From contig CAYJFY010000002.1 of NCBI GenBank assembly GCA_964369755.1, positions 57,207 through 121,206 of the forward strand: DNA of 64,000 nt, given 5' to 3'. The position numbers were made by a program, and so were the translations under genes. Positions 43,030 through 52,000 of the stretch are shown here, in pieces. Every line of letters begins with the position of its first letter. The stretch's first letter is position 1. The notes beneath the pieces are model-generated. The model did not search any database. It was not told the DNA's origin and saw only the letters and a program-made list of their open reading frames with translations. Origin of the DNA: CAUPWF01 sp964369755 (GTDB lineage Bacteria; Bacillota; Clostridia; Lachnospirales; Lachnospiraceae).

Positions 43030-44877
43030 TTAATATTTGTCGTCGTAACTACTATAATTATCACTACTGCTATAGTCATTATAATTATTGTAGTCATCTT
43101 CACTATAGTTACTGTAGTCGCTATAGTCTTCGCTAGTATATGTAGTATCTCCACCATATGCTGACATATAGTCATCGGCTGGAAGTTCTGAGTCTTTTAA
43201 TTGGAATCCAGAAATCAACTGTCTCATCAATGTAGCTTGAGATGATAATTCTTGACTCGCTGCTGCGCTTTGCTCACTGGTTGCGGAGTTGGCATGTACA
43301 ATTCCTGAGATCTGTTCTAAACCAACTGAAATCTGGTCAATCGCCTGTGCTTGTTCATTCGTCGCTGTTGCAATTTCTTGTATCAAACCAGTAGAATTAT
43401 TGGAACGCTCTACAACACCTAACAAGTTGTCTGCGGTTACCTTTGCTAAGGAAACACCATCTTTTATCGCGTTGATAGATGCTTGAATCAATAAGGTTGT
43501 ATTGTTCGCGGCCTCTGCTGACTTTCCTGCTAGGTTTCGAACCTCTTCTGCTACAACGGCGAACCCTTTGCCCGCTGTTCCAGCTCTAGCAGCCTCGATT
43601 GCTGCGTTTAGTGCTAATATATTTGTTTGGAATGCGATGTCTTCAATTGTTTTAATAATTTTACTAATCTCTTTTGAGGTAGAATCAATTTGTTCCATAG
43701 AGTGCATCATGTTCTGCATCTGTTCGTTGCTGTATGTAATGGATTCAGCGGTCATAACTGACATATCACTCACTTCTTTTGCATTCTGCGCATTCATGCT
43801 AATTTGTCCTGAAATCTGAGATGTAGCAGTTACCAAATCTTGAATCGAAGTAGCCTGTGTAGTAGAACCTTGTGCTAGAGACTGGGCTCCCATAGACACT
43901 TGTGCTGATCCAGAGGATACTTGAGAAGCAGCATTATTTACTTGTAATAAGGTATCATGTACTTTTCCAACAAAGGTGTCTAATGAAGTTGGTAAAGCTG
44001 AGAAATCTCCGATATACATCTCGCGGTTCGCACTTGTATCAATTGCAAAATTTCCTTTTGATAATTCTAGTAGTTTATCGCTTAGGTCACGAATCATATT
44101 CTCTATAGAAGAAACAGTTTCTTTTAAGTCGCTCGATAATTCGCCCAATTCGTCTTTGGAATCATAATTAATCACCACATCTTTGAAACGACCTTGTGAT
44201 AAGGCTTTTACCGATGCTTGTAATTCAACAATCGGTGGTACAATGGTTTTTGCCAATATAAAGATACATGAAAGGGTAAATAAAACACTAACAATACTAA
44301 TTACAAGTAGAGCGATAACAGTGTTTGAACTATAGTTTACTACAGTTGATGCAGAATTAGAGGCATTTTCTATTGCAACTTGTCTCATATTAGCTAACTG
44401 ATCCTCTATAGAGGTAATGGCTGGCAAATAATCAGTCTTATAGATGTTTTCTGCTTCGCTGTGATTGTTATTGATTACCGCACTCAGAATGAGTCGATTA
44501 CTCTCGCTTGAAGATTTTAATTCATCTGCGACAGCTTTCAGCATCTGTTCGAATTCGAAACCAAATTTCGTTGTATGTATATTTGTAAGGCTTGTATAGA
44601 TACTGTCCATGTGATCATCTAATGAATTGAGTGTCTCGTTTGCAGCTGTAGTATTCTCTGTGATGAGAGCCGAGCTAGTCTGCAAAGAGAGATGGTCAAA
44701 GTTGTATAACACATTATTCAATTCATGCGATATAGAGATATCATTATCATTATAATCACTAAACAAGTTATTTAGATGTTGCACGCTAGTTATGGAGCAA
44801 TAGCTGCTGACCAACAGTATAAATGTAATGAGACCCAAATACGCTGCTAGTTTATATTTGATTCTTAAATTTTTCAT
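43030..44877 (-). CDS. Methyl-accepting chemotaxis protein
   Basis: Transmembrane chemoreceptor of 615 residues. TM1 at about 9-31 (AAYLGLITFILLVSSYCSI), a four-helix-bundle-type sensor (about 32-185), TM2 at about 190-212, HAMP, then the signalling domain with the hairpin tip IAFQTNILALNAAIEAARAG. The last 40 residues are unusual: Tyr, Ser, Asp and Asn in repeated motifs such as DYSDYSNYSEDDYNNY, ending SYDDKY instead of a known CheR-tether pentapeptide. The start ATG at 44877 has GGGAG ten bases upstream; a longer frame exists but adds a non-receptor-like N-terminus. Confidence 0.9.
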   Translation of the reverse strand: MKNLRIKYKLAAYLGLITFILLVSSYCSITSVQHLNNLFSDYNDNDISISHELNNVLYNFDHLSLQTSSALITENTTAANETLNSLDDHMDSIYTSLTNIHTTKFGFEFEQMLKAVADELKSSSESNRLILSAVINNNHSEAENIYKTDYLPAITSIEDQLANMRQVAIENASNSASTVVNYSSNTVIALLVISIVSVLFTLSCIFILAKTIVPPIVELQASVKALSQGRFKDVVINYDSKDELGELSSDLKETVSSIENMIRDLSDKLLELSKGNFAIDTSANREMYIGDFSALPTSLDTFVGKVHDTLLQVNNAASQVSSGSAQVSMGAQSLAQGSTTQATSIQDLVTATSQISGQISMNAQNAKEVSDMSVMTAESITYSNEQMQNMMHSMEQIDSTSKEISKIIKTIEDIAFQTNILALNAAIEAARAGTAGKGFAVVAEEVRNLAGKSAEAANNTTLLIQASINAIKDGVSLAKVTADNLLGVVERSNNSTGLIQEIATATNEQAQAIDQISVGLEQISGIVHANSATSEQSAAASQELSSQATLMRQLISGFQLKDSELPADDYMSAYGGDTTYTSEDYSDYSNYSEDDYNNYNDYSSSDNYSSYDDKY

Positions 44878-44935
44878 GATATTAAATCTCCCATATAAAT
44901 TGTATTGAATAGAAATAGTAATTCCTGATACATCT

Positions 44936-44964
44936 ATTCTACAATAAAATGTGCGAAATGAAAA
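44936..44964 (-). promoter_or_regulatory. Possible sigma-A promoter of the mcp gene
   Basis: On the minus strand TTTTCA (44964-44959), 17 bases, TAGAAT (44941-44936), about 60 bases before the mcp start. Weak match; no sigma-28-like core seen here. Confidence 0.3.
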
Positions 44965-45080
44965 CAAAAACTTTTAAAAATTCACAACATTTTTCTGAAA
45001 TTGGGTTATAATAAAAATAACCAAAAAAAAATGCATAGCCACGCTTAAATTATCCATTTAGTAAAAAAGATAAAAAATTG

Positions 45081-45109
45081 TTTACAAGAAAATACAATCA
45101 TGATAATAT
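45081..45109 (+). promoter_or_regulatory. Probable promoter of adhE
   Basis: TTTACA (45081-45086), 17-base spacer, TAATAT (45104-45109). The Rex-type operator begins 13 bases downstream, near the expected start of transcription. Confidence 0.5.
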
Positions 45110-45122
45110 GTCAGTGTAAAGG

Positions 45123-45140
45123 TTGTTAAAAAATTAACGA
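45123..45140 (+). promoter_or_regulatory. Rex-type redox operator before adhE
   Basis: TTGTTAAAAAATTAACGA matches the Rex consensus TTGTTAANNNNTTAACAA at all but one position. Rex in clostridia releases fermentation genes when NADH is high; adhE is a standard target. It overlaps the presumed early transcribed region, which would block initiation or elongation. Confidence 0.85.
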
Positions 45141-45164
45141 ACAAATTAAGAGAGGTGTAGATTT

Positions 45165-47783
45165 ATGAAGAACAAGAAAGAAACACAAGCGACAGTCGCT
45201 ACGGTAGAGCAGCTTACTGCACGCCTAAATCAGATTCGCGAGGCACAGGAGAAATTTGCTAGTTATTCTCAGGAACAAGTAGATCAGATTTTCCAAGCGG
45301 CAGCAATGGCAGCGAATAAGAGTCGTATCGCATTGGCTAAAATGGCTGTGGAAGAAACAGGAATGGGGATTGTTGAAGATAAGGTAATCAAGAACCATTA
45401 CGCATCGGAATATATCTATAATAAATATAAGGACACAAAAACATGTGGAGAAATTTCACGTGATGATGCATTTGGAACTAGAGTGATTGCAGAGCCAATC
45501 GGTGTTATTGCTGCGGTTATTCCAACAACAAATCCAACATCGACAGCAATCTTCAAGGCTTTGATTGCATTGAAGACAAGAAATGGTATTATCTTTAGCC
45601 CTCACCCAAGAGCGAAGGGGTGTACAGTAGAAGCAGCTAGAATTGTTCTAGAAGCAGCGGTTGCAGCAGGAGCACCAGAAGGAATCATCGGATGGATTGA
45701 CACTCCGTCATTGGAACTTACAAATGAAGTTATGAAAGCTTCTGATATCGTATTAGCAACAGGTGGTCCTGGTATGGTTAAGAATGCATACTCTTCTGGA
45801 AAGCCAGCACTTGGAGTTGGAGCAGGTAATGTACCAGCAATCTTCCATAAGACTTGTGATATCAAGATGGCAGTATCATCGGTTATCTTATCTAAGACAT
45901 TCGACAATGGTGTAATCTGTGCGAGTGAGCAATCAGTAGTAGTCGATGCAACAATTTACGATGAAGTGAAGAAGGAATTTGAACTAAGAGGTTGCTATAT
46001 CTTGACAAAAGATGAGACAGAGAAGGTTCGTAAAACAATTATCATCAATGGAGCTCTAAATGCAAAGATTGTTGGACAACCAGCAGCAAAAATCGCTGAA
46101 TTAGCTGGAGTAAAAGTTCCAGAGAAGACTAAGATTCTAATCGGTGAAGTGACAAGTGTTGAATTGACAGAAGAATTTGCACATGAGAAATTATCACCAG
46201 TATTGGCGATGTATAAATATAAGAAGTTTGAAGAAGGTTTGGAGAAGGCAGATCGCTTAGTAAAAGATGGTGGTTATGGACATACAGCTTCAATCTTCAT
46301 TAATACAAATACAGCAAAAGACGATATGAAGGCCTTCGAAAATATGATGAAAGCTTGCCGTATCGTGGTAAATACACCGTCTGCACACGGTGGAATTGGA
46401 GATTTGTTTAACTTTGCACTTGCGCCATCATTGACATTAGGATGTGGAAGCTATGGTGGAAACTCTGTTTCGGAAAATGTGGGAGTAAAACATTTGTTAA
46501 ATACAAAAACAGTAGCCGAAAGGAGAGAGAATATGTTGTGGTTAAGAACACCAGAAAAAGTATATTTCAAGAAAGGGTGCTTACCAATTGCTCTTGCGGA
46601 GTTGAAAGATGTATATAAGAAGAAAAAGGTGTTTGTGGTTACCGATGAATTCTTATTCAAGAGTGGATATTCTAAGCGTATCACTGATTTGTTAGACGAA
46701 ATGAACATTCAACATGTAACATTCTTTGAAGTAGAGCCTGACCCAACTCTAGCATGCGCGAAAAAGGGTGCAGAAGCGATGAGAGCATTTGAGCCAGATT
46801 GTATCGTAGCTTTAGGTGGTGGATCTGCGATGGATGCTGCGAAGATTATGTGGACTCTATATGAGTATCCAGAAGTGAATTTCATGGATTTGGCAATGCG
46901 TTTCATGGATATTAGAAAGAGAGTTTATGGATTCCCTAAACTTGGAGTGAAGGCAAACTTCATAGCAATCCCAACGACTGCTGGTACAGGTAGTGAGGTG
47001 ACTCCATTTGCTGTTATCACAGATGAGAAGACTGGAATTAAATATCCATTGGCGGATTATGAATTGCTTCCAAATGTTGCAATCGTAGATGCAGACTTGA
47101 TGATGGATATGCCAAAAGGATTAACAGCTGCATCAGGTATCGATGCCTTGACTCACTCATTAGAGGCGTATGCATCTATGCTAGCGAGTGATTACACGGA
47201 TGGTATGGCATTAAAAGCATTGAAGATTATCTTCGAATATCTTCCAGCGGCTTATGAAAACGGACCTTCTGATGCAAAGGCACGTGAGAAGATGGCAGAT
47301 GCATCAACACTTGCAGGTATGGCATTTGCAAATGCATTCCTAGGAATTTGTCACTCTATGGCACATAAATTAGGAGCAATGCACCACCTTCCACACGGTG
47401 TTGCAAACGCACTGCTAATTAATGAAGTAATCCGTTTCAATATGTCAGACAATCCAGTGAAGATGGGAGCATTCTCTCAATACCACTATCCAAAGACAGC
47501 AGAGCGTTATGCTGAAATTGCTAGCTTCGTAGGTATCAGAGGAGCAAGTGATGAAGAAATGGTAGAAAAATTAATCCAAAAGATTGATGAATTGAAAGCA
47601 ACAATTGGAATTAAAGGATCTATCAAAGAGTATGGTGTAGATGAGAAGTATTTCTTAGACACATTGGATGAAATGGTAGAGCAAGCATTTGACGATCAGT
47701 GTACTGGAGCAAATCCACGCTACCCATTGATGAGTGAGATGAAAGAAATGTATCTAAAAGTTTACTATGGAGGGGAGAAATAA
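45165..47783 (+). CDS. adhE: AdhE bifunctional acetaldehyde-CoA/alcohol dehydrogenase
   Basis: Reduces acetyl-CoA to ethanol with two NADH. The 872 residues have an N-terminal aldehyde dehydrogenase domain (to about 440) with catalytic Cys252 in FDNGVICASEQSVV, and a C-terminal iron-dependent alcohol dehydrogenase domain with VALGGGSAMDAAKI and the metal-binding AHKLGAMHHLPHGVANALL. Length and order are standard. Preceded by the Rex-type site; followed by a kinase-like gene after only two bases. Confidence 0.98.
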   Translation: MKNKKETQATVATVEQLTARLNQIREAQEKFASYSQEQVDQIFQAAAMAANKSRIALAKMAVEETGMGIVEDKVIKNHYASEYIYNKYKDTKTCGEISRDDAFGTRVIAEPIGVIAAVIPTTNPTSTAIFKALIALKTRNGIIFSPHPRAKGCTVEAARIVLEAAVAAGAPEGIIGWIDTPSLELTNEVMKASDIVLATGGPGMVKNAYSSGKPALGVGAGNVPAIFHKTCDIKMAVSSVILSKTFDNGVICASEQSVVVDATIYDEVKKEFELRGCYILTKDETEKVRKTIIINGALNAKIVGQPAAKIAELAGVKVPEKTKILIGEVTSVELTEEFAHEKLSPVLAMYKYKKFEEGLEKADRLVKDGGYGHTASIFINTNTAKDDMKAFENMMKACRIVVNTPSAHGGIGDLFNFALAPSLTLGCGSYGGNSVSENVGVKHLLNTKTVAERRENMLWLRTPEKVYFKKGCLPIALAELKDVYKKKKVFVVTDEFLFKSGYSKRITDLLDEMNIQHVTFFEVEPDPTLACAKKGAEAMRAFEPDCIVALGGGSAMDAAKIMWTLYEYPEVNFMDLAMRFMDIRKRVYGFPKLGVKANFIAIPTTAGTGSEVTPFAVITDEKTGIKYPLADYELLPNVAIVDADLMMDMPKGLTAASGIDALTHSLEAYASMLASDYTDGMALKALKIIFEYLPAAYENGPSDAKAREKMADASTLAGMAFANAFLGICHSMAHKLGAMHHLPHGVANALLINEVIRFNMSDNPVKMGAFSQYHYPKTAERYAEIASFVGIRGASDEEMVEKLIQKIDELKATIGIKGSIKEYGVDEKYFLDTLDEMVEQAFDDQCTGANPRYPLMSEMKEMYLKVYYGGEK

Positions 47784-47785
47784 TC

Positions 47786-48535
47786 ATGAACAACGAGAAT
47801 ATTATTGCAAAACGCAAAAATAAAACCATATACCGTGAAGGTGATGTAGTTCTAAAGGTTTTTGACAACACATTTAAAACATCCGAGATACTAAATGAAG
47901 CATTGAACCAAGCAAGGGTTTACGAGGCAGGAATTGCAGTTCCAGAATTAAAAGAAGTGAAAAAAGTTGAAGACCAATGGGCATTGATTAGTGATTTTGT
48001 AGAAGGAAAGACTATGGCAGAGTTAATGGATGAAAATCCTGACAAGCTTGATGAGTACATTGAAATGTTTGTAGACATCCAAATGGAAATTCACGAAAAA
48101 ACTGCACCACATCTCAACAAATTACGTGAAAAAATGTCTATGAAAATCGGACAGACAGGTCTAGATGCTACAAATAGATATGAGTTACAGACAAGATTAG
48201 AAAGCACACCAAAGCACAAGAAAGTGTGCCATGGAGACTTCAATCCAAGTAATATCATTATTACACCAGATGGGGGACATTATGTAATCGACTGGTCACA
48301 TGTGACACAAGGAAACGCATCGGCTGATGTGGCTAGAAGTTACTTGTTGTTCATGTTAGAAGGAAAAGAAGCACTAGCAGAGAAATACCTTACAAAATTC
48401 TGCACAAAGAGTGATACAGCAAGACAATATGTTCAGAAATGGATTCCGATCGTAGCGGCATCACAGCTAGTAAAGGGAAATGAAAACGAAAGAGAGTTCT
48501 TATTGAAACTCACTGATGTAGTAGAATACGAATAA
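47786..48535 (+). CDS. Aminoglycoside-phosphotransferase-like kinase coupled to adhE
   Basis: A 249-residue protein of the APH/choline-kinase-like superfamily. It has an ATP-binding-type N-lobe (VVLKVFDNTF and ISDFVEGKTMAEL), the catalytic motif CHGDFNPSN (148-156) and VIDWSHVTQG (168-177). Residues needed for phosphotransfer are present (His149/Asp151/Asn156/Asp169). It starts two bases after adhE with GGAGGGGAG inside adhE, so it is almost certainly co-transcribed and Rex-regulated. The substrate is unknown; antibiotic resistance is unlikely from context. Confidence 0.8.
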   Translation: MNNENIIAKRKNKTIYREGDVVLKVFDNTFKTSEILNEALNQARVYEAGIAVPELKEVKKVEDQWALISDFVEGKTMAELMDENPDKLDEYIEMFVDIQMEIHEKTAPHLNKLREKMSMKIGQTGLDATNRYELQTRLESTPKHKKVCHGDFNPSNIIITPDGGHYVIDWSHVTQGNASADVARSYLLFMLEGKEALAEKYLTKFCTKSDTARQYVQKWIPIVAASQLVKGNENEREFLLKLTDVVEYE

Positions 48536-48550
48536 ATTTGAATACATTAC

Positions 48551-48641
48551 CGTCCGTAGCCATGGTATGTCTTCAACATCCGTAGCCACGGTATGTCTTC
48601 AACATCCGTAGCCACGGTATGTCTTCAACATCCGTAGCCAC
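48551..48641 (+). repeat. 26-base tandem repeats
   Basis: The unit CATCCGTAGCCACGGTATGT plus CTTCAA occurs at 48577-48602 and 48603-48628 without change, at 48551-48576 with slight differences at its first bases and at one inner base, and as a 13-base part at 48629-48641. There are no spacers, so it is not a CRISPR array. Between the adhE/kinase operon and its terminator. Confidence 0.9.
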
Positions 48642-48829
48642 CATCACAACTCTCGAAACCTGCTATACATGGGATTTTTTGTCTCTGTTTTATCCAGTAG
48701 GGGAAAACCAAACTCACAATGTTCTAGCATTGCTAGAACGTTGTTCAGACAGTGGTTTGCCCCTACAACAATCGACAAAAAATCCCATGTATGGACGCAA
48801 TGGTTTCTACGAGCTGTGGTGGTGGCTAC
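48634..48829 (+). repeat. Long imperfect foldback (possible ncRNA or MITE-like element)
   Basis: Outer arms GTAGCCACCA/TGGTGGCTAC (48634-48643 and 48820-48829), further pairs such as TACATGGGATTTTTTGTC with its complement (about 48665-48682 and 48774-48791), GTAGGGG/CCCCTAC, and a central palindrome GTTCTAGCATTGCTAGAAC. Together they can fold into a single rod of nearly 200 bases. No coding frame with a convincing product was seen in it. Confidence 0.75.
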
Positions 48830-48895
48830 TATGTTATAGAAGACGTGTGATGGCTACTAAGTAGGTTGTGGAGGACTTCGATAGCTACTAGATGA
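48830..48895 (-). repeat. Degenerate inverted copies of the tandem repeat
   Basis: Two stretches, GAAGACGTGTGATGGCTAC near 48838-48857 and GAGGACTTCGATAGCTAC near 48871-48888, resemble the reverse complement of the 26-base unit (GAAGACATACCGTGGCTAC). They extend the foldback so that the tandem repeats on the left could pair with them. Confidence 0.5.
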
Positions 48896-48940
48896 TAAGT
48901 ATCACGATGCCAAAATTCTTTCAAAAAGATTTCAAGCAAA

Positions 48941-48973
48941 AAAACACCGTAGATTGATTTCTGCGGTGTTTTT
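48941..48973 (+). terminator. Terminator of the adhE-kinase operon
   Basis: AAAACACCGTAGA pairs with TCTGCGGTGTTTT (one G-T pair), with T residues at the end. The last element before the FIST/EAL/GGDEF gene. Confidence 0.8.
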
Positions 48974-49066
48974 ATTGGCTGCCCTTTCTTTCTTTTTCTT
49001 GAATAAATTTAGTGGTTATGTTAAATTATAATTAGTAACATTTTAACACAGTAATGAGGTGAACAC

Positions 49067-52000
49067 ATGCTATCCTTTAACTTTTTATACAAGGAAAATC
49101 TAAGAGAATTAAAAGAATTTATGAATACCCATACTGAAATTCAAGAAGGCGAAAATTGCTTGGTTCGTATCCATCTTTCTGGAAAGGACGGAGAAAAGGC
49201 GGTGAGTATTGCCAGAGAAATCAAAGAGGTTCTGCCACAGGCTTCTGTTGTGGGCTGTTCTACTTCAGGATTGATTTACAACGGAGAAATTTATAATGAA
49301 GGCGTCCTGGTTTCGTTCTTGAGATTCGATAATGCGAGAGTAGTATCGAGTATGATTTCAGTTGAGGGGATGAGTGCGAGTCAAATAGCAGATAAGTTTC
49401 AAGAAAAAGCGAGTGAGTTTGAGCAAGCCTACGCGATTGTGTTGTTTGGATATCCCGAATTGAAGATTGAAGATATTTTAAATCAGGTTTCTGACAGAAA
49501 TGAAGGAATTCAATTCACGGGTGGAGTAGCAGGGTATTTGGATGAATCAGGGGAGTTTACCTCTTTTGTGTTTAATCATGAAGGGTATTGTGAGAATGCA
49601 ATCAGTCTGTCCTTAATTGATAAGGAGTATGTTTTGGTGTATGCCAATGCGATTGTAGGCCATGATTCAATCAGTGAGCCCTATACGATCACGAAGGTAG
49701 AAGGAGACTGTGTTGTTGAAGTTGAGGGAATGGATACAGCCACTTGGTTAAGTGAAAAACTAGGTTTGAGTGACCTGACGGTTCGGGACAGGTGGAGTAG
49801 TGGTGTGGAGACGGATGTCCTACTTCGGTTTCCATGGTTAATCGATGGGAATGAAGGGAGCAGTCGTTCTATTAGGTACGATGAGAAAGATGGAAGAATC
49901 ATTACATATTTTTGCTCTTTGGATGAAGGAGAGAAAATTAGAATCAGTTATCTGAGCTTGTTAAAGAGCGTGCAAGAGTGGCAAGAGGTCTATTATGATT
50001 TGCAAAAATTTTCCGCGGAATCACTATTTTGTTACTCCTGTTTATTCCGGAAATTATATCTAGAAAACTTGGCGAAATGGGAGATGACACCATTTAAGGA
50101 TGCAGGAATCTGCGGAGCCTTTATGCTTGGGGAGATTTGGAGTAGAGACAATGTAAATGGATATGGACATGGAACTTGTTCCTTCTTTTCCCTTGCAGAA
50201 AATGAGAATTATGTGAATCTCGATTTACATGCATTTGAGAAGTTACACGAGATCGAAGATAATTTTGAAGCTGTTGTAGAGAATCTGGATACAGATTCCA
50301 CGGTGCTTAAGACATTAAAGGATAAAATTAGTAAGGCGAATAGCAAGATGTTAACCATGGGAGATGATGTGGGAAACGACATGGTTACATTTTTGATGGA
50401 TCAAACGAAAAACCAATATAAGAAAATCTGTTTGGTTGTGGTTCAAGAGAGAGAAACGGGAGAATTTGTAACAGAGACTGCCCTAGAGCAGAAGATGGCA
50501 CAGGTACAGGAACTTGTCACTCAAGAATTTCGTAGTGCAAAGTTAAAGTTTTATATCTATAATGAAAGCAGTTTCTTTTTTGTTGCCGATAAGTCGGTTC
50601 CAGATGTTGAGTTTATCGAGATAACACAGTACCTAAACACCTATTGTAGGGAAGAAAAATGCTGTATTAGTCACTTTTCTATTTCTTTAACGGGATATAA
50701 GGTGCAGGATATGTTTGAGGCTGCTACAGAGCTGGTTTCAAAATCAGATTATACAGAGCTTCGAATTTTTGATGCTACCGCAGAGGATATGGATGAGTTG
50801 CAAAATGAGTTTAAGATGGTAGCGGAGCTGAATGAAATTATAAAAAACGATTCTGTGATTCCCTATTTTCAAGGGATTTACGACAATAAATCCAATCGTT
50901 TTTTTGCATATGAGGCATTGATGAGATTGCGAACCTCAAAGGGACAGATTTTGTTCCCTGGTGATTTTATGGAGATTGCTAAAAAATATGGATTATATCA
51001 AAATCTGAGTACGAGTATGGTGTTGAAGGTTCTGCGAATCTTTGCAGATAGGGACGAAGTCATTACACTTAATATCTCAATTATTGATCTAATGGATCGA
51101 GACTTTCAACATAAGGTGTTGTCCGCGATTGAAGGGATGGAGAATCCAGGACATTTTGTGTTCGAAATCTTAGAGACAGAGAAGTTTTCAGATAGTGTAC
51201 AGCTTAGAAGGTTTATCCGTGTGGTTAGAAGATATGGGATTAAGGTAGCAGTCGATGATTTTGGGTCAGGCTATTCTAATTTTATTGAAATTGGAAATTT
51301 GGATATTGACTATATTAAGATTAATGGTTCTCTTACAGAGTTGTTGGGGACAGATGCAAGTTATGATAAGATTTTGGATAGCATTACATATTTGAGTAAA
51401 AAGATGCAGGTGCGATTAATTGCTGAATGTGTAGAAACACCAGCTATGCAGAAAAAGATATTGAGCATGGGAATTCGATATTCTCAAGGGTATTTATTCT
51501 CGAAGCCGATGTCCTTAGAGGATTTATATAAAGTATCTGAGGAAAATAAACTGAGTGGAAATGCGGAGGAGCATACAGAAAAAATTGATGAAGAATACAT
51601 CAACTTCTGGCAGAATGAGGCGAAGATTAAGAAAACCAATCGAACCTTCTTACTAATAGGAATATTTGGAATGATTTTTTCCTGTATTGCTATTTTGTTC
51701 TTTGCAACACAGAGTCAAGATAGAGTCCATTCGATGCATGATACATTTTTGATAGAGTTAGCAACGTCTATGTCGGATAAGATCTCGTTGGTTGCGGAGA
51801 ATTCTTCTACGGTTCTGGAGTCAGAGGTGGAGCTGATTGAGACAGTGATTGACCAGCCAAATGATGTAATGGGAATCTTGCGAGTGACAAAGGATAATTC
51901 CTTGTTTGACAACATATATATTTCTTATAGAGGGTTAGCAGCAGTTGATGGAGATGGAAAGGAACTAGAGGTAGATATCACGGACCTATATCAGTTGGAC

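Noticed and set aside
44878..45164. c-di-GMP riboswitch before adhE or mcp
   Set aside because: No GEMM-like conserved core was seen; the Rex-type palindrome and a plain promoter explain the region.
47786..48535. Aminoglycoside resistance gene
   Set aside because: The kinase fold is shared by many metabolite kinases, and coupling to adhE argues for a metabolic role.
48551..48641. CRISPR array
   Set aside because: Repeats are tandem with no spacers, and no cas genes are near.
48619..48864. 81-residue plus-strand open frame in the foldback region
   Set aside because: It follows the palindromic arms and has no ribosome binding site or recognisable product; the structure explains the sequence better.
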